Origin: JANMDU01 sp031375105
Lineage (GTDB): Bacteria > Pseudomonadota > Gammaproteobacteria > Burkholderiales > Burkholderiaceae_C
Length of the DNA stretch: 64,000 nucleotides
Assembly: GCA_031375105.1 (NCBI GenBank)
Contig: JANMHJ010000020.1
Location: forward strand, 1-64,000
Direction: 5' to 3'
Both the position numbers and the translations under genes were made by a program. How positions within the stretch are numbered: position 1 is the stretch's first letter; each line of letters starts with the position of its first letter. This document shows, one piece after another, positions 25,421 to 36,040 of the stretch. The notes below the pieces were generated by a model. That model ran no database searches. It had not been told where the DNA came from and saw only the letters and a program-made list of their open reading frames with translations.

Positions 25421-28257
25421 GCTTTTTCCCTTTTTGCGGCCTTTTTGGCGGGCTTGGCCTTTTGTGTTGCCGTCATCTTCGTGTACAGCTCAAACAGCTT
25501 TTCTAGGCGTTCGGTGTCGTTTTTGAAGCGGCGGCCGATGTAGATGCGCTCTAGGGTTTCGTCGTTGTGCTCATGGGCGGCGCGCAGGTTGGCGGGCATG
25601 GCTTCTGGGTCATAGAGATCGGCAATCGTGGCGGGGAAGTGGGCTTCGCGGGCGAGCAAGATGTTTTCGGCGCACTGGGTGAGCTCGGCTTTGTTGGCTT
25701 CAGTCAGCGGGGGGACGGGGAAGGTGTTCCAGCCGAGAGTGTTGGAGTAGGAGAAATCCGTTCTCATGCGCACGCAGACTGTGCCAATCCAGACCCAGTG
25801 CAAGCGGGAGGCGATGAGCGCCATGTTCCAAAGGGGGGCATCGTAGAGGGCGAAATTGCGGTCGCCGATGATGGTTTCGCCTTCGATCAAGCCAACAGGT
25901 AGAAACGGACGGTTTTCAGAGGAAACGCGGGGCACAACAATAGTCGTTTTGCTGGCTTGATGGCGATTTTCTGAAAACCGATGCGGCGTATCGGCTTCTT
26001 GCTGAGTTTGCTTTTTTGGACTGCTCAGACGCATGGCACTAACCCGCTCGATCCGTTGCGCAATCTCTGGGGTCTTGAAAGCTTGTTCTGAATCGATGTT
26101 ATTGATCCAAAGACAAAATCTTTGCTTACCGTTGATGAACTCTTCCGAGTTTGTAAAAGGCCTAACAAACTGAGCGGACTGTGGAGAGTTGTGAAGCAGT
26201 AAATTTTTTTCATCCAAAGACAAAAAGAAGTTTCCGCCATCAACGGGCTTTGAGCCGAAATCCATCTCGGCTAAATCGCCTATCGGGCGTGATGCCTTCT
26301 CCACGATAACATCCGCACCCGCCACCAAATAAGCATTGATGAACTCGGTTTGCTTCTCCAGCACTGCGCCGTCTTCCGTTAAAGAAAACAAGCGGCGCAG
26401 GCCATTGGCTTGCTGAGAAATCGCCACGATGGCGACCGTCACGCCCGCATTGTGGCTCGCTAGATTTGCCCATTTGAAAGAGGTGTGGGCGAAGGTGATT
26501 TTGTTACCTGTACCAAAAATCATCGGCCAAAGGATGGGCACTTGCTGGCCTTGGCAGATGGAATTGGTCGATACGAAAGCGGCGGCGCTGGGCGTGTGTG
26601 TGCCATAGTCAGCCGCTTTCATGAACCAGCCGGCCACGTAATCAAGCGATTTCCAAGTTTTGCAGCGGTGGTCAAAAATGGCTCGCAAATCGTCTTTTTG
26701 CTCTGCGGATTGCCAAGTGCTACCAAGATACGGCGGGTTGCCGCAAATATAGGTTTCGCCACCTTCGTTTTTGAAGTCAATCTCGGTTTGATCGAGCGGC
26801 GTGCGGAATAAATCATCGGCCAGCATCTTCACGCCTGTGCCTGTCGGTGGGCAGACGCTGAGCCAATCTAGCCGCAGGGCGTTGCCCGAGACGATCCAGT
26901 TTTGATTGGAGAGCGGCAAAAACTCCAGCAGCGCATCTTTCTGCCCCCGGTATTTCACATCGCATTGAAACTCGGCAATGATGAGGGCGAGGCGCGCAAT
27001 CTCGGCGGGAAAATCGCGCAGCTCGATGCCGCGAAAATTGGTGAGCGGGATTTCGCTGCCCAGATGGGCTTCGCCTCGGCGGATATTGATCTCTGCCTCA
27101 ATTTCGCGCATTTGCTTGTAGGCAATCACCAAAAAATTGCCGCTGCCACAGGCGGGGTCAAACACGCGGATGCGGGCCATGCGCTTGCGCAGATTTAAGA
27201 GCTTGGCTTTGTTATCAGCCGCTGCATTCAATTGCTCGCGCAGATCGTCTAAGAAGAGCGGGTTGAGCACTTTGAGGATATTGGGCACGCTGGTGTAATG
27301 CATGCCCAATGCGCCGCGCTCTTCATCATCGGCCACGGCTTGGATCATGCTGCCGAAAATATCGGGGTTGATCTCGCGCCATTTCAGGCGGCCTGCGGCT
27401 AGAAGATAGGTGCGGGCGATTGGCGTGAAGCGGGGCACTTCAGTGGAGCCAGAAAACAGGCCGCCATTCACATACGGGAAGCCATTGGCCCAATTGGGGA
27501 GCTTAGGCAGATCGGCTGGCGTGAGATGCCGCGTGCCTACTTTGGTGTTCATCGCGCGGAACACGGCTTCTAGCACCTCATGCGTGTTGCTGCCATCGCG
27601 CTGGCTCATTTGCTCCACGGTTTGGGTGAAGAGGCCCTCGCCGTTGAAAATATCGGTGTCTTCCGCGAAAAAGCAAAAGATGAGCCGCGCCATGAAATGG
27701 TTCATATCGTGGCGGCGGTCGGCTGCGGCCCAAGCAGGGTTTTCTTTGAGTAATTCGACGTAGAGCTTGTTCAGCCGCCCGGTGGCGCGGATGTCAATCG
27801 GGTTGTCTTTGATCTCCTTGATGGTGGAGATGCCTGCCAGCGGCAGGAAGAAGCCGAAATGGTTGGGGAAATCTTCATATGCGCTGGCGATAGTTTCTCC
27901 GCCCAAACCGTCAAGCTTGCCGCCACTGATCAGCTCTTCGGCCTCTAGCGTGTGCCCATCGGTGGCGAGGATGAATTTGGCTTTGGCTTTTGCCGTGGCG
28001 GGGCTGGAGCGCAGGGCGGCTAAGGTCTCGCTGACTAGGCCACTCTCGCAGGTGGCCATGTGGATGTTGTTACGCAGCAGCACGCCATGGATCCCGTGGC
28101 CTTGTACATCGGAGGCATTGTTGTTGCCAGCGCGCAGACGCTTGAGCGTGGTTTCTTTGTTGCCGAAGGCGGCTAGAAAGGCGTAGGGGAACTCTTGCGC
28201 ATCAAAAGGCTGGTCTGCCAGCTCAGATATCGCGGCTTCTATTTCTACGGCATTCAT
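25417..28257 (-). CDS. MmeI-like adenine-type DNA methyltransferase, no visible nuclease motif
   Basis: A 946-residue class I DNA methyltransferase of the type IIG/MmeI architecture. SAM motif I is FDPACGSGNF (366-375) and catalytic motif IV is NPPYLG (507-512), the latter typical of N6-adenine methylation. A target-recognition region (SAQFVRPFTNSEEFINGKQR, then PRVSSENRPFLPVG) and a C-terminal helical region (PANLRAAHEHNDETLERIY) follow. MmeI enzymes carry a PD-(D/E)xK nuclease near residue 70-85. Here the corresponding stretch reads LLRNNIHMATCESGLVSETL and I see no D...ExK. The methylase therefore probably protects self DNA, with cleavage by another subunit. The Lys/Ala-rich C-terminus (KAKPAKKAAKREKA) is short and basic. 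Confidence 0.88.
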   Translation of the reverse strand: MNAVEIEAAISELADQPFDAQEFPYAFLAAFGNKETTLKRLRAGNNNASDVQGHGIHGVLLRNNIHMATCESGLVSETLAALRSSPATAKAKAKFILATDGHTLEAEELISGGKLDGLGGETIASAYEDFPNHFGFFLPLAGISTIKEIKDNPIDIRATGRLNKLYVELLKENPAWAAADRRHDMNHFMARLIFCFFAEDTDIFNGEGLFTQTVEQMSQRDGSNTHEVLEAVFRAMNTKVGTRHLTPADLPKLPNWANGFPYVNGGLFSGSTEVPRFTPIARTYLLAAGRLKWREINPDIFGSMIQAVADDEERGALGMHYTSVPNILKVLNPLFLDDLREQLNAAADNKAKLLNLRKRMARIRVFDPACGSGNFLVIAYKQMREIEAEINIRRGEAHLGSEIPLTNFRGIELRDFPAEIARLALIIAEFQCDVKYRGQKDALLEFLPLSNQNWIVSGNALRLDWLSVCPPTGTGVKMLADDLFRTPLDQTEIDFKNEGGETYICGNPPYLGSTWQSAEQKDDLRAIFDHRCKTWKSLDYVAGWFMKAADYGTHTPSAAAFVSTNSICQGQQVPILWPMIFGTGNKITFAHTSFKWANLASHNAGVTVAIVAISQQANGLRRLFSLTEDGAVLEKQTEFINAYLVAGADVIVEKASRPIGDLAEMDFGSKPVDGGNFFLSLDEKNLLLHNSPQSAQFVRPFTNSEEFINGKQRFCLWINNIDSEQAFKTPEIAQRIERVSAMRLSSPKKQTQQEADTPHRFSENRHQASKTTIVVPRVSSENRPFLPVGLIEGETIIGDRNFALYDAPLWNMALIASRLHWVWIGTVCVRMRTDFSYSNTLGWNTFPVPPLTEANKAELTQCAENILLAREAHFPATIADLYDPEAMPANLRAAHEHNDETLERIYIGRRFKNDTERLEKLFELYTKMTATQKAKPAKKAAKREKA

Positions 28258-28397
28258 GGGGAAGATGTGCGGAAGGCGCGAACGTTTGGGTCAGGAGAAA
28301 GAGGTATTTTTAGGCTGTTTTGATTCTAATGGGTGCGCAAGCCACAAAGGCCGAAGAAGCTCAGTGATCCACGCATTTTTAGAGATAAATCGGCATG

Positions 28398-28441
28398 TGG
28401 CCGTTATGGAATATGCGCAAGGTGCTATTTAATTAATAGCA
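28398..28441 (+). repeat. Family-1 dispersed repeat, edge of the defence block
   Basis: Reads GGCCGTTATGGAATATGCGC, then GGTGCTATTTAATTAATAGC. It lies between the methyltransferase start and the ligase stop, so family-1 copies flank the whole 19.7-28.3 kb accessory block, both in the same orientation. Confidence 0.75.
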
Positions 28442-28449
28442 ATTCGTTT

Positions 28450-29289
28450 TCACGCGCCGGCAGGCCGTGAGCGCAAAAAGGCGGCAAAGCGGGGCTTGCC
28501 GCTGGGGGTGGTGTCTCGGTAGGTGTAGGTGATGGTGCTGCCAATGGCGGGCGGATTTTTGCGTTGTTCATCAGAAAAACCTGTGCCGATTTTCACGCTG
28601 TGACCGTCTTCGGTTTTGATTTGCAGTGCGCCCAGCATGCCCGCAAACTTGCCTTTGCCGGGGATATGTGCGGTGACGATGCCTTCTGCGTCGGACACGG
28701 GTTTGAGTTTGAGCAATACGGGGCTTCTGCCTTGCATCACTGGCGCGGAGGCCAAATGCAGCATCAAGCCTTCTCCGCCTTGGGCGGTGATTTGCTTGAG
28801 CTTTGCTTGCAGGGCTTTTTCATCCGCCAGCTTGAATTGCTCCACCCATTGCAACTGCGGCCAATTCGTTTGCTTGACCAATGCTTGCAGCTTTTGGCTG
28901 CGCTGCGCAAACGTACCATCTCCCGAAGGCAGCTCAAACGCCATGAACTGCACGCGCTGCCACTCGGCATCCACCGCTTGCAGTTTGCGCACGATGCCTG
29001 AGAGCTCATCAAATTTCCCTCTGGCTAACCACAGCTCACCATCGAGCGGTGTGGCAGGCAGCTTTTCAGTGAACCAAGCGGGAGCGGAGATGCTTTGCCC
29101 GCTACGAAAGCGGAATGCTTTGCCATCCCACAGCGCCCGCACACCATCGAGCTTTTCGCTGATCAGGTAGAGGCTAGGGTCAATACCGGGTTTGTAATCT
29201 TGCGCTAGGAGCACGCCTTTGCTTTTGGCAAATGACGTGAACGGAGCTAGCAGGCTAAGGAGGATGAGGCTGCGGCGATGGATTTGCAT
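28450..29289 (-). CDS. Periplasmic-type ATP-dependent DNA ligase (Lig E-like)
   Basis: A 279-residue minimal ATP-dependent DNA ligase. The nucleotide-accepting lysine is K46 in SEKLDGVRALW; further motifs are TPLDGELWLA, GGEGLMLHL and SPVLLKLKPVSDAEG. It starts with a signal peptide (RSLILLSLLAPFTSFA then KSKG), as in the Lig E group, which acts on DNA in the periplasm and has been linked to DNA uptake. It has only the nucleotidyltransferase and OB domains, normal for Lig E. Not obviously co-transcribed with neighbours. Confidence 0.9.
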   Translation of the reverse strand: MQIHRRSLILLSLLAPFTSFAKSKGVLLAQDYKPGIDPSLYLISEKLDGVRALWDGKAFRFRSGQSISAPAWFTEKLPATPLDGELWLARGKFDELSGIVRKLQAVDAEWQRVQFMAFELPSGDGTFAQRSQKLQALVKQTNWPQLQWVEQFKLADEKALQAKLKQITAQGGEGLMLHLASAPVMQGRSPVLLKLKPVSDAEGIVTAHIPGKGKFAGMLGALQIKTEDGHSVKIGTGFSDEQRKNPPAIGSTITYTYRDTTPSGKPRFAAFLRSRPAGA

Positions 29290-29313
29290 GGTTGAATTTG
29301 AATTCGTTTTAAA

Positions 29314-30237
29314 TTAACGTGACTTGATATACGGCGAACCCAAAGCACGCGGTGCAACGGCTTTGCCAATGAAGCCAGCCAACAAAATCACTGTCATCAA
29401 ATAAGGCAGCGCCTGAATAAACTGCACCGGAATTTCGCCAATGCCCGGCAATTTCGTGCCCTGTAAGCGAATCGCTAAAGCATCCAAGAAACCAAACAGC
29501 AAGCAAGCCCAGAGCGCACCCACGGGATGCCATTTTCCGAAGATCATGGCGGCCAGCGCCATGAAACCGCGCCCAGCGGTCATGTGCGGGGCAAAGGCAG
29601 CGTTTTGGGCGAGGACGAGATAGCAACCTGCTAGGCCGCACAATGCGCCGTTGCCCATCAAAGCCAAATAGCGCGTGCCAGCCACAGATACGCCCGCTGC
29701 ATCCACCATTGCAGGGTTTTCGCCAACAGCACGCAAGCGCAGACCAAAACGCGTGCGAAACAACACCCACCACACCACAAAGACGAGCGCCAAAGCCACA
29801 TACACCAGCGCGTTTTGCCCGAGCAGCGGAATATTAAACATTTCCTTAAAGCGCACCGCATCGGGCACCTGCGGCGTTTGCCCGCCTTGCTTAAACCATG
29901 CAATGCCCAGTACCACCGTGAGGCCAGCGGCAATGATATTGATCGCCAAACCCGTGATCACCTGATTGCCCTGATACGTGACGCAGGCAAAGCCATGCAA
30001 GGCTGAGAGGGCGCAGGCCACAGCAATCGCCGCCAGCATCGCCAGCGGCCAAGAGCCACTTACCACGCCCACAGTGGCCGCTGCGAATGCTGCAAACAGC
30101 ATCTTGCCTTCTAGGCCGATATCAATCACGCCAGCACGCTCGGACAGCACGCCCGCCAGCGCACAAAAAATCAGTGGTGTGGCCAAGCGCAGGCTGGAAG
30201 CCAGCAAATCCACCGTGAAGAGCAGGCTTTCCATCAC
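29314..30237 (-). CDS. ABC transporter permease (nucleoside type), second subunit
   Basis: A 307-residue multi-helix permease of the BPD_transp_2 family. It contains LRLATPLIFCALAGVLSERA, VIDIGLEGKMLFAAFAA and the family loop VGENPAMVDAAGVSV. With the other permease, ATPase and BMP protein it forms an importer of the kind known for purine nucleosides. It overlaps the first permease gene as ATGA and is the last gene of the operon. Confidence 0.93.
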   Translation of the reverse strand: MMESLLFTVDLLASSLRLATPLIFCALAGVLSERAGVIDIGLEGKMLFAAFAAATVGVVSGSWPLAMLAAIAVACALSALHGFACVTYQGNQVITGLAINIIAAGLTVVLGIAWFKQGGQTPQVPDAVRFKEMFNIPLLGQNALVYVALALVFVVWWVLFRTRFGLRLRAVGENPAMVDAAGVSVAGTRYLALMGNGALCGLAGCYLVLAQNAAFAPHMTAGRGFMALAAMIFGKWHPVGALWACLLFGFLDALAIRLQGTKLPGIGEIPVQFIQALPYLMTVILLAGFIGKAVAPRALGSPYIKSR

Positions 30238-31342
30238 ACCGTCTCCTTCTTCGCCAATGCGAAATAGAGCTTCGCGATCCCAGGTGCGAACACATACGCG
30301 AGCGCCCCCGAGAACAGCACGATCAAGCCTTGCAGCATCACGATCATGTCTTTGGTAAACCCCGGCACTTCAAATGCTACTTCCGCACCGCCTTGCGAAA
30401 TCATGCCAAAGAGCAGGCCAGACAGCACAATGCCAAAAGGATGATTGCGCCCCATCAGTGCCACGGCAATGCCTGTAAAACCTGCGCCTGCCACAAAATC
30501 GGTAAGCAGCTTGTGATGCACGCCAGCCACCTCGTTGATGGCAATCATGCCCGCCATTGCGCCTGAGATACCCATCGCCACCATCACCTGCTTTTGTGGC
30601 GAAATACCCGCATATTCCGCTGCGCCGGGGCTCGAACCACTGGCGCGAATTTGATAGCCGATCCGTGTCTTCCACAGCAGCAAATAAACGAAGATACAAG
30701 CGAGCACGGCCAACACAATGCTCAGATTGAGCGGAGATGATGGCCAGTCCACACCGATGCCTTTCAGAAACTCATGCACACGCGGCATCTTTGCCGAAGC
30801 CGCAAACTCTGCGCTCTCGGGAGCCATCTCGCCCGCAGGCTTCAAGACGTTCACCAGCAAATACACCATGAGCGAGCTGGCCAGAAAGTTAAACATGATG
30901 GTGGTGATCACCACATGGCTGCCGCGATAGGCTTGCAAATAGCCCGGAATCGCGCCCCAGACACCTGCAAACACAGCAGCAAACACAATCATCAACGGCA
31001 GCATCAGCCAAGCAGGCAACGATGGCGCAAGCCAAAGCGCCACCAAGCCCGCGCCCAGCCCGCCGATCATCGCTTGGCCTTCGCCGCCGATGTTGAACAA
31101 ACCCGCATGAAAAGCCACGGCGACCGCAAGACCAGCAAACACAAAGGTGGTCGCGTAATACAGCGTGTAGCTCAGGCCGCGCTGGTTACCCAAAGCGCCT
31201 TTGACCAGCGCCGTCATCACTTGCGTGGGGCTTTGCCCTACCAGCGCCACCACGATGCCCGCTACAAAAAGCGCAATCAATAAATTGATCAGTGGGATCA
31301 CGCCCACATCCAGCCAGAGCGGCAGGTCTTTTTGCGCAGCGC

Positions 31343-31346
<4 letters not shown>
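30234..31346 (-). CDS. ABC transporter permease (nucleoside type), first subunit
   Basis: A 370-residue permease of the same family. Signs are LINLLIALFVAGIVVALVGQ, ALGNQRGLSYTLYYATTFVF, NIGGEGQAMIGGLGAGL and IRASGSSPGAAEYAGIS. It overlaps the ATPase gene upstream and the second permease gene downstream by 4 bp each, giving translational coupling. It forms half of the membrane channel. Confidence 0.93.
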
Positions 31347-32941
<1,595 letters not shown>

Positions 32942-32979
32942 ACAAAAATGCTAGAGAACTTCGTGTCTAACAACGCGAA

Positions 32980-33951
32980 TCACTCGCACTTGTTTGCAGT
33001 CATGTAGTCCACAACCTTGATCTTGCCGGAGATGATGTCGGCCTTGGCGGCATCGACCTTCTTCTTCATGTCGGCAGACACGAGCTTCTCGTTGTTTTTA
33101 TCCATCGCATAATCCACGCCGCCTTCTTTCAGGCCAAGTGCGCTGATGCCGGGTGTGTGCTTCTTCATCACGTTGTACACAGCGGTGTCCACGCGCTTGA
33201 CCATGGAGGTCAGCATGGTGCCAGGCTGGATATGGTTTTGGTTGCTGTCCACACCGATAGCGAGTTTGCCAGCGTCTTTCGCGGCTTGGTACACGCCCAT
33301 GCCAGTGCCGCCAGCGGCTGCGAAGATCACGTCTGCGCCTTTAGCCATTTGCGCTTTGGCCAGCTCGCCGCCGCGTGCGGGGTCGTTCCAAGCCGCGCCT
33401 GTGGTGCCGGTCATGTTGGCAAAGGTCTCAACCTTGCCGTTGGCAAATTTAGCGCCTTGCTCGTAGCCGCACTGAAATTTGCGGATCAGGGGAATGTCCA
33501 TGCCGCCCACGAAGCCGACTTTGCCGGTCTTGGAGGCAGAGGCGGCCATCATGCCTACCAAGAAGCTGCCTTCATGCTCGTTGAACACGACGGATTGCAC
33601 ATTGGGCTCTTTCACCACAAAATCAATGATGGCAAAGTTGAGCTTGGGAAATTCTTTGGCAATTTTCTCGATAGCACCGCCTTGGCTGAAGCCAATGCCA
33701 ATGATCGGGTTGGCACCGCGCTCAGCCATGCGGCGGATCGCTTGCTCGCGCTGGGTCGGGTTGGTCACTTCAAATTCTAGGTATTGCGTACCGGTTTCTT
33801 TCTTGAAGCGCTCAGCGCCGTTGTAGGCGGCTTCGTTGAAGGATTTATCAAATTTGCCGCCCATGTCAAAAATAACGGCGGGCTGAGCGAAGGCAGCGGT
33901 GGCGGCCAAAGCGGCAGCGGCAACGATGGATGAGCGCAGGGAAAATTTCAT
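32980..33951 (-). CDS. BMP-family ABC transporter substrate-binding protein
   Basis: A 323-residue secreted protein. A signal peptide (SSIVAAAALAATAAFA then QPAVIFDMGGKFDKSF) is followed by a BMP/PnrA-like binding domain with NPIIGIGFSQGGAIEKIA, FVGGMDIPLIRKFQCGYEQG, ADVIFAAAGGTGMGVYQAA and AIGVDSNQNH. The family binds purine nucleosides. The ATG is preceded by AGGAACCCTTCC; an upstream extension is unlikely. It is the first gene of the importer operon and diverges from adenosine deaminase across 108 bp. Confidence 0.93.
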   Translation of the reverse strand: MKFSLRSSIVAAAALAATAAFAQPAVIFDMGGKFDKSFNEAAYNGAERFKKETGTQYLEFEVTNPTQREQAIRRMAERGANPIIGIGFSQGGAIEKIAKEFPKLNFAIIDFVVKEPNVQSVVFNEHEGSFLVGMMAASASKTGKVGFVGGMDIPLIRKFQCGYEQGAKFANGKVETFANMTGTTGAAWNDPARGGELAKAQMAKGADVIFAAAGGTGMGVYQAAKDAGKLAIGVDSNQNHIQPGTMLTSMVKRVDTAVYNVMKKHTPGISALGLKEGGVDYAMDKNNEKLVSADMKKKVDAAKADIISGKIKVVDYMTANKCE

Positions 33952-34059
33952 GGAAGGGTTCCTAGAAGTAAATAAAAAGTTCGTGCTATGTGCACACGCA
34001 AGCAATGATAATGCCTGAAATTCCCTTGGGTTGACAAAGGGGTAAATCTCTATTTCCCT

Positions 34060-35112
34060 ATGCTTCATCCGTCTATTCATTGGCCCAGCATCCCCAAGGT
34101 GGTGCTACATGAGCACCTCGATGGTAATTTACGCCCACAAACGCTGCTCTCGCTCTGCAAAAAGCGTGGCGTGGATTTACCCGCTGATACACCCGAAGCC
34201 CTGCAACACTGGATTCACACGCAGGCCAATTCTGGCTCGCTAGAGCGTTATGTGGCGGCCTTCGGGCTCACCGTGGCAGCCATGGCCACGCCAGAGGCTT
34301 GCGAGCGCGTGGCTTTTGAAGCGGTGGAAGATGGTGCGGCAGACGGCGCGGTGCTCATCGAGCTGCGCATGGCACCTTTGCTGCTGGAAGCGCATGGCCT
34401 CTCAGGCGATGAAGCGCTCGCGGCCATGCTGGCAGGTGTGGCAAGGGCCAGCTTGGAAACTGGCGTGCCCGCAGGCTTCATCGTTTGCGGGATGCGGACG
34501 GACTCGCCAACGGACGTGATCCGCAGTGCCGAGCTGGCCACGCGGTTTGTAGGCAAGGGCGTAGTGGGTTACGACTTGGCGGGCGCAGAGCGAGGTTTTC
34601 CGGCCAGTTTGCATGCGAAAGCCGTTGCGCTCGCGCGCGAAGCTGGCCTAGGCATCACGCTGCATGCAGGCGAAGCAGACATCGGCGAGCGCGTGATAGA
34701 AGCAATGGATTTAGGCGCAACGCGCATTGGCCACGGCGTGCAGATCACGCAAGGCGAGGGCGCTGCCCGACGCATGGCGCGTGCCCGGGATGCAGGTGTG
34801 CATTTCGAGGTTTGCCCCACCAGCAATGTGCATACCGGCGCGTGGACGGATTTGCCAGCGCATCCTTTGATTGCCATGGAAGCTGCGGGCCTGAACTGGT
34901 CTGTACAAGCGGACAACCGCCTGATTTCCGTGCTCACGCAGGGCAGCGAAATTCGAGTCGCGCATGACATTTGCGGCCTGAGTTTGGCGCAGATCATGCG
35001 GGGGCAGACACGCGCAGCGAGCGCTTCTTTTTTGCCTTCTGCGCAGAGATTGCGGGCGATTGCCCAGTTGACTGCTTGGTGCGAAAGTCAATCTTTTGCT
35101 ATTTATTTGTGA
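34060..35112 (+). CDS. add: Adenosine deaminase
   Basis: A 350-residue adenosine deaminase converting adenosine to inosine. Zinc-binding His17 and His19 lie in VVLHEHLDGNLRP. The catalytic segment is LHAGEADIGERVIEA, followed by RIGHGVQI, FEVCPTSNVHTG and the aspartate in WSVQADNRLIS. It is divergent from the nucleoside importer, which fits a purine uptake and salvage unit. Its last residues (FAIYL) and TGA are provided by a family-1 repeat. Confidence 0.92.
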   Translation: MLHPSIHWPSIPKVVLHEHLDGNLRPQTLLSLCKKRGVDLPADTPEALQHWIHTQANSGSLERYVAAFGLTVAAMATPEACERVAFEAVEDGAADGAVLIELRMAPLLLEAHGLSGDEALAAMLAGVARASLETGVPAGFIVCGMRTDSPTDVIRSAELATRFVGKGVVGYDLAGAERGFPASLHAKAVALAREAGLGITLHAGEADIGERVIEAMDLGATRIGHGVQITQGEGAARRMARARDAGVHFEVCPTSNVHTGAWTDLPAHPLIAMEAAGLNWSVQADNRLISVLTQGSEIRVAHDICGLSLAQIMRGQTRAASASFLPSAQRLRAIAQLTAWCESQSFAIYL

Positions 35113-35141
35113 GCATGCTACGCACGATTTATAACGGCTAC
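35096..35141 (-). repeat. Family-1 dispersed repeat, gives the add stop codon
   Basis: Reads TTTGCTATTTATTTGTGAGC, then GCACGATTTATAACGGC, in reverse orientation. It begins inside the last codons of add and supplies its TGA. Confidence 0.75.
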
Positions 35142-35167
35142 AGACCATTTTTCCTATAAAAAGACAC

Positions 35168-35196
35168 AAAAAAGCCCGCTCGAAGCGGGCTTTTTT
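35168..35196. terminator. Bidirectional rho-independent terminator
   Basis: A 7-bp GC stem GCCCGCT-CGA-AGCGGGC is flanked by six A on the left and six T on the right, so it works on both strands. It separates the convergent add and helix-hairpin-helix genes. Confidence 0.9.
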
Positions 35197-35225
35197 GTGC
35201 AAGCCGAAGCTTGCATAAGAGGGGT

Positions 35226-35891
35226 TTACTTCTTCGGGGCAGAAGCTGGTGCAGCAGCAGCGGTGGCTTTTGCATCTTTCTTCGGCTCGGCTTTGGCTTT
35301 CTTGTCTGCTTCGGCTTTGGCTTTCTTGTCAGCATCTGCTTTGGCTTTTGCATCTGCTTTGGCCTTTTTGTCGGCTTCGGCTTTGGCTTTCTTCTCGTCA
35401 GCAGCTTTGGCCTTGGCCGCTTTGTCTGCATCAGCCTTCATTTTTGCATCAGCTTTTGGATCGGCTTTGGCAGCGGCTGGGGCGGCAGCAGGAGCAGCAG
35501 CGGCAGGCTTAGCATCAGCAGCTTTTGCATCCTTGGCAGGCATTGCAGCGGCAGCGGCGGCAGGTTTGGCTGCGTCGGCTTTAGCCATTGGCTTGTCGTC
35601 TTTCTTGGCAGGCGTTGCGGCGACACCTTTGAAGCCAGCGCCACCGACGGTGAGGCCTTCAGCAGAGAACTTAGCAGCGTTGGTTTCGCCAATGCCGTTG
35701 ACGCGGGTGACCAGATCGTTCCAGTCTTTGAAATTGCCTTTTTTGCGCTCGTCCAGAATTTTGCTGGAGATGGCAGGGCCGATGCCTTTGATGGTATCGA
35801 GTTCGGCGGCGGTGGCTTTGTTCACGTCAACTGCGGCAAAAGCTGCGGCTGCGAACAGCATGGTCAAAATGACCAATAATTTTTTCAACAT
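35226..35891 (-). CDS. Secreted helix-hairpin-helix (ComEA-like) protein with Lys/Ala-rich tail
   Basis: A 221-residue protein: signal peptide (LLVILTMLFAAAAFA then AVDVN), one helix-hairpin-helix DNA-binding domain (VNKATAAELDTIKGIGPAIS; DWNDLVTRVNGIGETNA), then about 130 residues of low complexity with repeated KADADKKAKAEA-type units. The N-terminal half matches the ComEA/HhH group that binds incoming DNA in the periplasm during natural transformation. The tail is strongly basic and alanine-rich, and could bind DNA or peptidoglycan, or simply be a variable-length linker. Convergent with add at the terminator. Confidence 0.85.
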   Translation of the reverse strand: MLKKLLVILTMLFAAAAFAAVDVNKATAAELDTIKGIGPAISSKILDERKKGNFKDWNDLVTRVNGIGETNAAKFSAEGLTVGGAGFKGVAATPAKKDDKPMAKADAAKPAAAAAAMPAKDAKAADAKPAAAAPAAAPAAAKADPKADAKMKADADKAAKAKAADEKKAKAEADKKAKADAKAKADADKKAKAEADKKAKAEPKKDAKATAAAAPASAPKK

Positions 35892-36040
35892 GGGAACGAC
35901 TCCTCGAAGGGTGGTGTGGATGGTTTTGTGTCCGGCAAATCCGGGCTACGGAACTATAACGGGGCAGGGGGCGCTTCGTTGACTTGCGAAGAGCGTGAAA
36001 ACTAGCAATAACCCTGATTTTTCTGTCTTGGCGGATCGCA

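Noticed and set aside
19686..28441. Prophage or integrative element for the defence block
   Set aside because: No integrase, transposase, tRNA end or phage structural gene is present; only the two family-1 repeats bracket it.
33157..33780. Rightward frame over the BMP protein gene
   Set aside because: It is a shadow of the conserved binding protein; His/Gly-rich without domains.
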